Assembly (NCBI RefSeq): GCF_905200055.1 | Contig: NZ_CAJKIS010000072.1 | Span: 1 to 5,311, forward strand | From: an uncultured Fusobacterium sp. | GTDB taxonomy: Bacteria; Fusobacteriota; Fusobacteriia; Fusobacteriales; Fusobacteriaceae | Reading direction: 5' to 3' | DNA: 5,311 bases | The notes under the pieces: generated by a model | Told to the model about the DNA's origin: nothing | The model's database searches: none | What the model saw: only the letters and a program-made list of their open reading frames with translations | In this document: piece after piece, positions 1-5,245 of the stretch | Numbering within the stretch: the stretch's first letter is position 1 | Layout: the number at the start of each line of letters is the position of its first letter | Program-made: the position numbers and the translations under genes

Positions 1-23
1 AAAGTTCCTCTATTTTTGGAACT
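1..23 (+). repeat. Structured repeat, copy 1 (3' part only, cut by window start)
   Basis: This is the right half of the second hairpin of the repeat family described at 91-164. The 3' stem arm CTATTTTTG lies at 10-18 and is followed by GGAACT. The matching left arm would lie before base 1. The 23 bases are identical to 5287-5309, inside the copy at the other end of the window. The segment also holds a small inverted repeat, AGTTCC (3-8) with GGAACT (18-23), that would compete with the main stem. Identity is certain by direct comparison; the function of the family is unknown. Confidence 0.75.
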
Positions 24-54
24 CAACTTCGTCTTCAAACACGTCGGAATTTTT

Positions 55-84
55 AGCGTCAGATTTCGTAACTCTCTTTTTATT
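55..84 (+). repeat. Diverged member of the repeat family (GTCAGAT subtype)
   Basis: Bases 58-84 match the reverse complement of 5201-5228 at about 23 of 28 aligned positions, sharing the blocks GTCAGAT, ACTCTCT and TTTATT. The segment starts with AGCGTC, resembling the GCGTCTC that precedes the main hairpin at 238-244. It does not keep the CAAAAGTAG-type stem. I read it as an old, decayed or alternative-subtype copy. Short AT-rich matches can arise by chance, but the paired segment at the far end lies in a longer collinear match to the family, which supports relatedness. Confidence 0.4.
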
Positions 85-90
85 AATGTT

Positions 91-164
91 TACAGGACTT
101 CGATAAATCTTCGCCTGTATCTCAAAAGTAATAGTCGTTTACACTCCTTTACTTTTGGAAATTA
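91..164 (+). repeat. Structured two-hairpin repeat, copy 2
   Basis: Two consecutive hairpins. Hairpin A pairs TACAGG (91-96) with CCTGTA (114-119). After a TCT linker, hairpin B pairs CAAAAGTAA (123-131) perfectly with TTACTTTTG (149-157) around a 17-nt loop, TAGTCGTTTACACTCCT. GGAAATTA follows. The B loop differs by one base from that of the copy at 223-285, and the last stem pair is A-T here but G-C there, a compensatory change. The unit lies beyond the nagA terminator, in non-coding DNA. It is an unidentified dispersed palindromic repeat; whether it acts as RNA, as a DNA hairpin or as the remnant of a transposon end cannot be told. Confidence 0.75.
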
Positions 165-222
165 CATTTAGCTGATATTAGGAGTATTAAAAAATATAAG
201 TTTTGTTAATGTAAAGGTTCAA

Positions 223-285
223 AGAAACTTCGTTTCTGCGTCTCAAAAGTAGTAGTCGTTTGCACTCCTCTACTTTTGGAAATTA
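223..285 (+). repeat. Structured two-hairpin repeat, copy 3
   Basis: Hairpin A pairs AGAAAC (223-228) with GTTTCT (232-237) over a TTC loop. GCGTCT follows, then hairpin B pairs CAAAAGTAG (244-252) with CTACTTTTG (270-278) around a 17-nt loop, TAGTCGTTTGCACTCCT, then GGAAATTA. The B hairpin is nearly identical to that at 123-157, whereas hairpin A has an unrelated sequence that still pairs. Copies 2 and 3 are direct repeats about 120 bp apart (B hairpin start to start), separated by unique AT-rich sequence with no gene. Confidence 0.75.
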
Positions 286-313
286 TAGTTTAAGTAATTA
301 ATTTCCTTAGGAA

Positions 314-366
314 AAGAAAAAAGCTGAAAAATCAACAACTTAATTGATCTTTCAGCTTTTCTTTTT
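314..366 (-). terminator. Intrinsic terminator of nagA, possibly bidirectional
   Basis: A 17-bp stem pairs 319-335 with 344-360, with one A·C mismatch and an 8-nt loop (336-343). The core is AAAGCTGAAA with TTTCAGCTTT. Read leftward, in the direction of nagA, the stem runs into TTTTTTCTTTTCC, a good U-tract beginning about 25 bases after the nagA stop codon. Read rightward it is followed by TTTTCTTTTTAT, so it could also stop transcription coming from the repeat region. It insulates nagA from the repeats at 1-285. The remainder of 286-313 shows only a short inverted repeat, TTTCCT-T-AGGAAA (302-314), and no gene. Confidence 0.88.
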
Positions 367-385
367 ATAATTTAACTGCTTTTAA

Positions 386-1531
386 CTATGCTTTATATTT
401 TATTTTTCCTTTTACAAGTGTCATATCTACACTGTAATCTGGGTTAAGAATTACTAAGTCAGCATCTTTTCCTTCTGCTACTTCTCCAGCATTTAATCCG
501 AATTCTCTAGCAGCATTTGTACTTGTCATTTTTACTGCATCAAAAATGCTATATCCTAATTCAATAATATTTTTAAATGCTTTATCTAGAGTAAGTACAC
601 TTCCAGCTAATGAATCATTGCTTACTAATCTAGCTTGATTATCTTTTACATAAACATCTAGTTCTCCTAGTTTATAGTTTCCTTCAGCAAGTCCAGTAGC
701 ACTCATAGCGTCTGTTATACATTCTATTTTGTCAACACCTTTAGCTCTTATCATAAGTCTTACTGTTTCAGGATGAACGTGAATTTTATCGAAAATAACT
801 TCTGCCATAATATCATCACTGTTTAATACAGCTCCTGCAACTCCAAGTTCTCTATGGTTAATTCCTCTCATTCCATTAAATGTATGAGTTGAGTGTCCTA
901 ATCCAGCTTTTATAGCTTTTTGAACATCATCAAAGAATATAGCAGAGTGTCCTATTGATACTACAACACCTTGACTTCTTAAATATTTAATAGCTTCAAG
1001 AGCTGAATCTCCTTTTGGTGACATTGAGAATAATTTTACTAATCCAGGTTTTACAGATAAAAATTCTTTTATCTCTTCAATTCCAGCAGGTTTTATATAT
1101 TTTTCATTTTGTGCTCCTTTATATTGAACATCAAAATATGGTCCTTCCATATGAACTCCAAAAATATTAGCTCCATCTAGCTCTTTATTTTGTAATTCTC
1201 CTGCTATTGATAATACTTTTTCTAGATTTTCTTTTGTACTTGTTAAAGTTGTTGCTAAAAAGTTTGTTGTTCCATGTTTAGCTACAAAAGTTGAAATAGT
1301 TTTTAAAGCTTCTGTTGTTCCATCCATAGCATCTGCACCATTTGCTCCGTGAATATGTACATCTATAAATCCTGGTACAACATATTTACCTTGTAAATCT
1401 ATCGCTTGTTCATAGAAAGGATGATCCTTTTCCATGATTTTTTTTATTTTTCCATCTACTAACAAAATATCCCCAGTTATAATTCTATCGGCTAAAACAA
1501 TCTTCCCATTTTTTAAAAGCATTTTTTCCAT
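386..1531 (-). CDS. nagA: N-acetylglucosamine-6-phosphate deacetylase
   Basis: This cytoplasmic amidohydrolase removes acetate from GlcNAc-6-phosphate to give glucosamine-6-phosphate, in amino-sugar catabolism and peptidoglycan recycling. The protein is 381 residues, the usual length (E. coli 382). Visible motifs are PGFIDVHIHG with the HxH pair H59/H61, the metal ligand E129 in HMEGP, H195 in GHS, H216 in HTFNGM, substrate-side H251 in DKIHVHP and the catalytic D274 in ITDAMSATG. The last ~50 residues form the usual C-terminal beta segment with KDADLVIL. One oddity is lysine in DKIH, where many homologues have glycine (DGxH). The start ATG at 1531 is chosen because AAAGGAG (1541-1547) lies 9 bases upstream; an in-frame ATG at 1573 would add 14 hydrophobic residues without a good site. 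No nagB is adjacent. A promoter lies upstream at 1589-1617. Confidence 0.96.
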   Translation of the reverse strand: MEKMLLKNGKIVLADRIITGDILLVDGKIKKIMEKDHPFYEQAIDLQGKYVVPGFIDVHIHGANGADAMDGTTEALKTISTFVAKHGTTNFLATTLTSTKENLEKVLSIAGELQNKELDGANIFGVHMEGPYFDVQYKGAQNEKYIKPAGIEEIKEFLSVKPGLVKLFSMSPKGDSALEAIKYLRSQGVVVSIGHSAIFFDDVQKAIKAGLGHSTHTFNGMRGINHRELGVAGAVLNSDDIMAEVIFDKIHVHPETVRLMIRAKGVDKIECITDAMSATGLAEGNYKLGELDVYVKDNQARLVSNDSLAGSVLTLDKAFKNIIELGYSIFDAVKMTSTNAAREFGLNAGEVAEGKDADLVILNPDYSVDMTLVKGKIKYKA

Positions 1532-1540
1532 GAATTTCAT

Positions 1541-1547
1541 CTCCTTT
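1541..1547 (-). promoter_or_regulatory. nagA ribosome binding site (sets the start)
   Basis: AAAGGAG read leftward, 9 bases before the ATG at 1529-1531. An ATG overlapping the site's end (MKF, two codons upstream of the chosen start) has no spacing, and the ATG at 1573 has no purine-rich site of its own. The nagA protein therefore begins MEKMLLKNGK. Confidence 0.85.
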
Positions 1548-1578
1548 AAGATTGAATTAAAAAAACATATCATTTTCT

Positions 1579-1692
1579 TTATAATAATATTTTATTACAT
1601 TTTCTCTTTTTTCTCAATAGTTTTTTAATTCTTTCCCAAAAAGAAATCTCCATGTATACATAATTTCCTTTGATAGATTTTAAAATTTTCAT
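1579..1692 (-). CDS. Possible 37-residue basic peptide downstream of recA
   Basis: A short open frame begins with ATG at 1690-1692, 31 bases after the recA stop, preceded by AGAAAGG about 8 bases upstream, a plausible ribosome binding site. It ends at TAA (1579-1581). The 37-residue product (starts MKILKSIKGNYVYME) is strongly basic in its C-terminal half, with a potential amphipathic helix FWERIKKLLRKKRK. No terminator separates it from recA, so it would be co-transcribed with recA. I recognise no family; it sits where some bacteria place recX but is far too short to be RecX. Against it: AT-rich DNA often gives short K/N/I-rich frames, and its last codons overlap the likely nagA promoter. 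Treat as a candidate only. Confidence 0.4.
   Translation of the reverse strand: MKILKSIKGNYVYMEISFWERIKKLLRKKRKCNKILL
1589..1617 (-). promoter_or_regulatory. Putative sigma-70 promoter for nagA
   Basis: Read leftward: -35 TTGAGA (1612-1617), 17-base spacer, -10 TAAAAT (1589-1594), giving a 5' leader of roughly 50 bases before the nagA ATG. The elements overlap the end of the small frame at 1579-1692. AT-rich DNA gives chance -10 boxes, but the correct spacing and the good -35 support it. Confidence 0.55.
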
Positions 1693-1723
1693 ATTAATTT
1701 ACCTTTCTACCTCAATGAAAAAA

Positions 1724-2848
1724 TTAGATTTCATCAATATTATCTATCCCTTCTGAAGACTCATCATAATCTTCAGAAACACTATTTTCATCTTCACTTG
1801 TATCATTTAAAATTTTTTTATTTAAAGAGATTTTATTTTGATCTTCTTCTATTACTTCTAAAACTTTTCTTTCAATCTCGTCAAATAACTCTTTCTCATT
1901 TTCCAATCTTGTTTTTACATTTTCTTTTCCTTGTCCTAATCTAATATCTCCAAAGCTAAACCAAGCACCAGATTTTTGAACTATATCATTATCTAAAGCG
2001 ATATCCAAAACTTCTCCTACCTTTGATATTCCTTTACCATACATAATTTGGAAAGATGCTTCTTTAAACGGAGGAGCTACCTTATTTTTAGTAATTTTTA
2101 CTAAAGTTTCATTTCCTATAACTTCATCACCTTGTTTTACTTGCCCAACTCTTTTTACTTCCATTCTAACTGATGCATAGAATTTTAGAGCTTTTCCTCC
2201 AGTAGTTGTTGTTTGAGGTCCAAAACCAAAACCACCTATCTTATCTCTAATTTGATTTATAAATATCATTGTTGTCTTTGATTTATTTAAAGTTGCAGTT
2301 AATTTTCTTAAAGCCTTTGACATAAGTCTAGCTTGAAGCCCCATCTGTTGATCTGACATCTCTCCATCTATCTCTACTTTAGGAACAAGGGCTGCTACTG
2401 AGTCAACTACAATTATATCCACAGCATTTGATCTAACTAAAAGATCAGCTATCTCCAATGCTTGTTCTCCAAAATCTGTTTGAGATATTAAAAGCTCCTC
2501 TACATCTACTCCTAAAGCTTTAGCATATACAGGATCAAGAGCATGTTCAGCATCTATAAAAGCTGCCACTCCTCCATTTTTTTGTGCCTCTGCTACTATA
2601 TGAAGAGCTATTGTCGTCTTTCCTGAACTCTCTGCCCCATACACCTCTATCACTCTACCTCTAGGAACACCTTTTACACCTAAAGCGGCATCAAGATTTA
2701 TACTTCCAGTAGGTATTACTTCTATATTCATGCTTAGATTTTCTCCAAGCTTCATTATTGACCCTTCCCCAAACTCTTTAGATATCTGTTTTATAGCATT
2801 CTCCAATGCTTTTTCTTTACTTGTTTCTTCAACTTTTTTTGCTGACAT
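1724..2848 (-). CDS. recA: Recombinase RecA
   Basis: RecA is the ATP-dependent strand-exchange protein of homologous recombination. It polymerises on single-stranded DNA and, where LexA exists, promotes its self-cleavage. The protein is 374 residues (E. coli 353). Visible features: Walker A GAESSGKT at 71-78, catalytic E101 in DAEHALDP, Walker B DIIVVDS at 144-150, loop L1 around EIDGEMSDQQMG (159-170), the INQIRDKIG signature at 198-206 and loop L2 running to TTTTGGKALKFY. From about residue 340 there is a long acidic Ser/Asp/Glu tail ending DNIDEI. Unusual points are GAESSGKT rather than the common GPESSGKT, and an L2 reading GGFGFGPQT rather than the GVMFGNPET type. The start ATG at 2848 follows GAGGTG (2855-2860); a GTG three codons upstream lies inside that site and is rejected. 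Confidence 0.98.
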   Translation of the reverse strand: MSAKKVEETSKEKALENAIKQISKEFGEGSIMKLGENLSMNIEVIPTGSINLDAALGVKGVPRGRVIEVYGAESSGKTTIALHIVAEAQKNGGVAAFIDAEHALDPVYAKALGVDVEELLISQTDFGEQALEIADLLVRSNAVDIIVVDSVAALVPKVEIDGEMSDQQMGLQARLMSKALRKLTATLNKSKTTMIFINQIRDKIGGFGFGPQTTTTGGKALKFYASVRMEVKRVGQVKQGDEVIGNETLVKITKNKVAPPFKEASFQIMYGKGISKVGEVLDIALDNDIVQKSGAWFSFGDIRLGQGKENVKTRLENEKELFDEIERKVLEVIEEDQNKISLNKKILNDTSEDENSVSEDYDESSEGIDNIDEI

Positions 2849-2854
2849 TCTTAT

Positions 2855-2860
2855 CACCTC
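2855..2860 (-). promoter_or_regulatory. recA ribosome binding site (sets the start)
   Basis: GAGGTG, continuing GATAAG, read leftward 6 bases before the ATG at 2846-2848. The GTG within it opens the same frame three codons earlier (MIRM...), but using it would leave no upstream ribosome binding site. The protein therefore begins MSAKKVEE. Confidence 0.85.
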
Positions 2861-2881
2861 TTATTTATAACTTATTTATAA
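2860..2881. repeat. Tandem 11-bp direct repeat in the recA leader
   Basis: CTTATTTATAA occurs twice back to back, at 2860-2870 and 2871-2881 on the + strand, and TATTTATA follows at 2882-2889. The repeats lie between the recA -10 box and its ribosome binding site, so they would be in the 5' untranslated region. They could be a protein operator, a replication-slippage duplication or simply AT-rich filler. They do not resemble a known LexA box. Confidence 0.6.
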
Positions 2882-2895
2882 ATATTTATATATAG

Positions 2896-2924
2896 ATAAT
2901 AACACAATTTTTTTTATTTGTCAC
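2896..2924 (-). promoter_or_regulatory. Putative recA promoter with extended -10
   Basis: Read leftward: -35 GTGACA (2919-2924; five of six match TTGACA), 17-base spacer, TGT just before -10 TATTAT (2896-2901), the TGn extension of an extended -10. The start of transcription would fall about 40 bases before the recA ATG. I see no CTGT-N8-ACAG or GAAC-N4-GTTC type SOS operator across 2849-3003. Confidence 0.7.
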
Positions 2925-2938
2925 CTATTTTTTTCTTC

Positions 2939-2966
2939 TTTACTTAAAATTCTTTTATGCTATAAT
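2939..2966 (+). promoter_or_regulatory. Putative promoter for the YczE-like gene
   Basis: -35 TTTACT (2939-2944, weak), 16-base spacer, then TGC-TATAAT with a perfect -10 at 2961-2966 and the TGn extension. It is divergent from the recA promoter, with the two -35 boxes about 15 bases apart back to back, so the two could share regulation. The gene's ATG follows about 38 bases downstream of the -10. Confidence 0.7.
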
Positions 2967-3003
2967 CAAGTTTAGAAGATATTTTTTATTTGGGGGATAA
3001 GAA

Positions 3004-3654
3004 ATGAATTTGAATGTATTAAAAAAATATTCACTTTGGATATTTTCAATATTAGTTAACTCTTTTGGAAATTTTATGTTAATAAAAGGGGATATTGGTA
3101 GTGGTCCATGGGTTGCTGCCAGTATGGGAATTGCTGATACTTTTGATATGCAAGTAGGAACCTGTACTATTATTTTAAATTTTTTAATCTATATTCCCAT
3201 TACTATCATCAGTAAAAAATTAAACTTTTTTAAACTTTTTGGTTCTTTCTTTGTTGCTTATATCTTTGGAATCTTTCTTAACTTTTTCTTAAATAATTTA
3301 AGTTGGATTCATCCAGAAACTTTAATAACAAAAAGTTTATTTTTTATTGTTGGTAATCTTATTCTTGCTTGCGGAATATCTATATATTTAAGATTAAATA
3401 TAGCTGTAAATCCCTTTGATCAATTTCTAAAAACTGTTAATGATTATCTAATAGCTGATATGAAAAAAGCTAATTATGTTTATTTAGGCGTTCCTTTTAT
3501 TATAGCTTTAATTTTTGGGGCATATAACAGAGCTTTACCAGGTATTGGGATAGGAACTCTTATTATGTTACTTTTTAATGGAAATTTTATAAAGTTTTTT
3601 AATAAAAAAATTACAATTCCTCAACATATTCTTACACCTCGTAGATATATGTAA
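3004..3654 (+). CDS. YczE/YyaS/YitT-like integral membrane protein
   Basis: A 216-residue polytopic inner-membrane protein with about six predicted helices (roughly 9-28, 50-70, 74-97, 109-129, 157-174 and 178-197). Lysine- and arginine-bearing loops include KK at 71-72, and the tail is basic (HILTPRRYM). The motifs GSGPWVAASMGIA (32-44), after the first helix, and NPFDQFL (136-142) are the type seen in the YczE/COG2364 family; a weak internal two-fold repeat is suggested because GPW and NPFD each follow a helix. Family members are uncharacterised transporter-like proteins, so no substrate can be assigned. GGGGG (2992-2996) serves as the ribosome binding site 7 bases before the ATG. It is divergent from recA and 60 bases before galE, with no clear terminator between, so some read-through into galE is possible. 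I infer the family by motif and topology. Confidence 0.8.
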   Translation: MNLNVLKKYSLWIFSILVNSFGNFMLIKGDIGSGPWVAASMGIADTFDMQVGTCTIILNFLIYIPITIISKKLNFFKLFGSFFVAYIFGIFLNFFLNNLSWIHPETLITKSLFFIVGNLILACGISIYLRLNIAVNPFDQFLKTVNDYLIADMKKANYVYLGVPFIIALIFGAYNRALPGIGIGTLIMLLFNGNFIKFFNKKITIPQHILTPRRYM

Positions 3655-3658
3655 TTTT

Positions 3659-3687
3659 TTGTTATCTGTGATTTTTTATGATATAAT
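3659..3687 (+). promoter_or_regulatory. Putative galE promoter with extended -10
   Basis: -35 TTGTTA (3659-3664), 17-base spacer, TGA-TATAAT with a perfect -10 at 3682-3687 and the TGn extension. It lies just after the stop codon of the membrane-protein gene (3652-3654), giving galE its own start of transcription with a leader of about 20 bases that carries AGGAGG (3704-3709). Confidence 0.75.
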
Positions 3688-3714
3688 ATATAATAATTTG
3701 TACAGGAGGTTTTT

Positions 3715-4692
3715 ATGAAAAATATATTAGTTACTGGTGGAGCTGGGTATATTGGTAGCCATGCTACTGCTGAACTTCTTGATTCTGGATATCAAGTTGT
3801 AGTTGTAGACAGTTTAGAAAATGGATTTATGCAATTAGTTGATAAAAGAGCAAAATTTTACAAAGGAAATGTTCAAGATAGTGCTTTAATGGATAAAATA
3901 TTTAATGAAAATAAGATAGATGCTGTAATGCACTTTGCTGGTTACATTAAAGTTCCTGAAAGTGTTGTTGAGCCTAATAAATATTATATGAATAATACTT
4001 ACACTGTTATGTGTCTACTTGAATCTATGAGAAAAAACAATGTAAAAAATATTGTTTTCTCTTCTACTGCTGCTGTTTATGGAGATGTAAAAGAACCTGA
4101 ACCAGTAGATGAAAATCATTCTAAAGATCCTATTAACCCTTATGGAATGAGCAAATTAATGTCTGAAAGAATTATTATGGATTGTGCTAAAGCTTACGGT
4201 TTTAATTATTCTATATTTAGATATTTCAATGTTGGTGGAGCACATGAAAAACACGATATCGGACAAATGGGAGAAGGAATTACAGCTTTAATTCCTCTTA
4301 TTTTAAAAGCTGCTAAAGGAGTTATTCCTAAACTTTCAATATATGGTAACGACTTTGATACAAAAGATGGAACTGGAGTGAGAGATTATATTCATGTTGT
4401 AGATTTAGTAAGAGCTCATATCTTATCTTTAAATAAACTTGCTAAAAATGAAAGTGGTATCTATAATCTTGGAAATGGAAATGGATTTACTGTTCTTGAA
4501 ATGCTAAATGCTGCTAGAGAAGTTACAAAAATTGATATTCCTGCTGAAATAACTGGAAGAAGAGCTGGAGATCCACCTTGTGTAATAGCATCTAGTAAAA
4601 AAGCTATTGCTGAACTTGGTTGGAAAGCTCAATATACAGATGTAAAAGATATTATTAGAACTGCATGGGAATGGAATCAAAAGATAAACTAA
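3715..4692 (+). CDS. galE: UDP-glucose 4-epimerase
   Basis: This cytoplasmic NAD-dependent epimerase interconverts UDP-glucose and UDP-galactose, for the Leloir pathway and for glycan precursors. It has 325 residues, slightly shorter than E. coli GalE (338). The Rossmann motif TGGAGYIGSH is at 7-16, the catalytic Ser/Thr position is T118 in SSTAAVYG, and the YxxxK pair is Y143/K147 in NPYGMSK. FRYFNVGGA (168-176) and GTGVRDYIHVVDL (219-231) are classic GalE blocks. In the C-terminal GRRAGDPPCV segment, the position of the E. coli gatekeeper Y299 aligns with V290, a small residue, so the enzyme may also accept UDP-GlcNAc/UDP-GalNAc; this is inference from alignment by eye. AGGAGG sits 5 bases before the ATG. 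The stop TAA overlaps the next ATG by one base. Confidence 0.96.
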   Translation: MKNILVTGGAGYIGSHATAELLDSGYQVVVVDSLENGFMQLVDKRAKFYKGNVQDSALMDKIFNENKIDAVMHFAGYIKVPESVVEPNKYYMNNTYTVMCLLESMRKNNVKNIVFSSTAAVYGDVKEPEPVDENHSKDPINPYGMSKLMSERIIMDCAKAYGFNYSIFRYFNVGGAHEKHDIGQMGEGITALIPLILKAAKGVIPKLSIYGNDFDTKDGTGVRDYIHVVDLVRAHILSLNKLAKNESGIYNLGNGNGFTVLEMLNAAREVTKIDIPAEITGRRAGDPPCVIASSKKAIAELGWKAQYTDVKDIIRTAWEWNQKIN

Positions 4693-5012
4693 TGGACAAG
4701 CCTATTTTAACTTTATATTATCAATACGTTGGAAATACTCAATGGTTTAAAGAAGAGTTTCTAGCTAAAAAATATAATGTTTTAAAATATCTTCTTCCTG
4801 TTAAAGATAAAAAAGATAGTAACTTTATTTTACAAGTTTATCCTGACCCTACTAATGAAGAAAATAAACTTGTTTCATTTCATATTCAAGAAAAGGTATT
4901 CCATCTATTTAATGTAAATAAAACATTAGGAGAAAAATTAGTTTTCTCTCAAGAAAATTTCATAAAATTATTTGATTTTCTTAAAGAAACATATGTAGAA
5001 AAAGAGGATTAA
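4692..5012 (+). CDS. Hypothetical protein coupled to galE
   Basis: A 106-residue soluble protein that I do not recognise. The N-terminus (MDKPILTLYYQYVGNTQWFKEEF) and the middle (FILQVYPDPTNEENKLVSFHIQEKVFHLF, here split as FILQVYPDPT and VSFHIQEKVFHLF) look like a small alpha/beta fold with alternating hydrophobic strands. The C-terminus looks helical (NFIKLFDFLKETYVEKED). No signal peptide, membrane helix or cysteine is visible. The start is the ATG at 4692 that shares its A with the galE TAA (TAATG); no strong ribosome binding site precedes it, so translation is probably coupled to galE. An in-frame ATG at 4665 would add 9 residues inside galE and is less likely. It is the last gene before a terminator. 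A role with GalE is suggested only by coupling. Confidence 0.8.
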   Translation: MDKPILTLYYQYVGNTQWFKEEFLAKKYNVLKYLLPVKDKKDSNFILQVYPDPTNEENKLVSFHIQEKVFHLFNVNKTLGEKLVFSQENFIKLFDFLKETYVEKED

Positions 5013-5020
5013 ATTTTAAG

Positions 5021-5061
5021 GGATATAGTGTTAGTAAATTCTAATGCTATATTCCTTTTTT
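5021..5061 (+). terminator. Intrinsic terminator of the galE unit
   Basis: The arm 5021-5034 (GGATATAGTGTTAG) pairs with 5041-5055 (CTAATGCTATATTCC), with two G·T pairs and one bulged base around a 6-nt loop, followed by six T (5056-5061). It lies 8 bases after the stop of the 106-residue gene. Confidence 0.88.
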
Positions 5062-5078
5062 ATAAACTATAATATATC

Positions 5079-5130
5079 TAACTAAGCTCAGTTATCTAGC
5101 ACATCACTAGGTTTTGGCAAAGTACCTTTG
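5079..5130. other. Non-coding stretch with three short hairpins
   Basis: Three small inverted repeats follow one another: TAACT/AGTTA (5079-5083 with 5090-5094), CTAG/CTAG (5096-5099 with 5107-5110) and CAAAG/CTTTG (5118-5122 with 5126-5130, loop TAC). The arms are only 4-5 bp, so chance is possible. No open frame with a ribosome binding site covers 5062-5311, and no tRNA or known RNA is recognised. This fills the gap between the galE-unit terminator and the repeats at the end. Confidence 0.25.
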
Positions 5131-5174
5131 TATTAGCGATTATTAGTCAAGTTAAGTTATCTCTATTTCTTTTA

Positions 5175-5245
5175 AATATCAGCTAAATTCCATGTCGTAG
5201 AATAAAGAGAGAGTAGCACTCATCTGACTATGGGTATCGCAGAAG
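5175..5245 (-). repeat. Diverged repeat copy in inverted orientation
   Basis: Bases 5175-5188 (AATATCAGCTAAAT) are the exact reverse complement of 166-179, just beyond hairpin B of copy 2. Continuing rightward, this segment stays collinear with the reverse complement of copy 2: TAAAGAGAGAGTAG against TAAAGGAGTG, GACTAT against GACTAT, and TATCGCAG against GATACAG. It therefore looks like a diverged family member pointing the other way. Its end (GCAGAAG, 5239-5245) doubles as the left arm of hairpin A of the last copy, so the two form an imperfect head-to-head pair. The hairpin B stem is not preserved. Confidence 0.5.

Noticed and set aside
91..285. CRISPR array
   Set aside because: Only two neighbouring direct copies, with long unequal spacing, strong internal hairpins and no cas genes.
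302..314. Small inverted repeat TTTCCT-T-AGGAAA
   Set aside because: A one-base loop and AT-rich setting next to the nagA terminator; likely incidental.
1532..1573. Longer nagA N-terminus starting at 1573
   Set aside because: The 14 extra residues precede the strong ribosome binding site at 1541-1547, and the family normally begins near MEKMLLKNGK.
1434..1628. 64-codon open frame on the + strand
   Set aside because: It lies antisense to the nagA start and its promoter, is a low-complexity F/I/S-rich translation of AT-rich DNA, and has no ribosome binding site.
1574..1723. Terminator between recA and nagA
   Set aside because: The only pairing seen is a weak TTTC/GAAA type with no stable stem plus T-tract.
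2849..3003. LexA/SOS box upstream of recA
   Set aside because: No CTGT-N8-ACAG or GAAC-N4-GTTC type palindrome is present.
4665..4691. Upstream ATG for the 106-residue protein
   Set aside because: It would overlap galE by 28 bases with no better ribosome binding site; the TAATG start is the usual coupled arrangement.
5068..5073. TATAAT after the galE-unit terminator as a promoter
   Set aside because: No reasonable -35 box at 16-18 bases, it sits just downstream of the terminator, and no gene follows.
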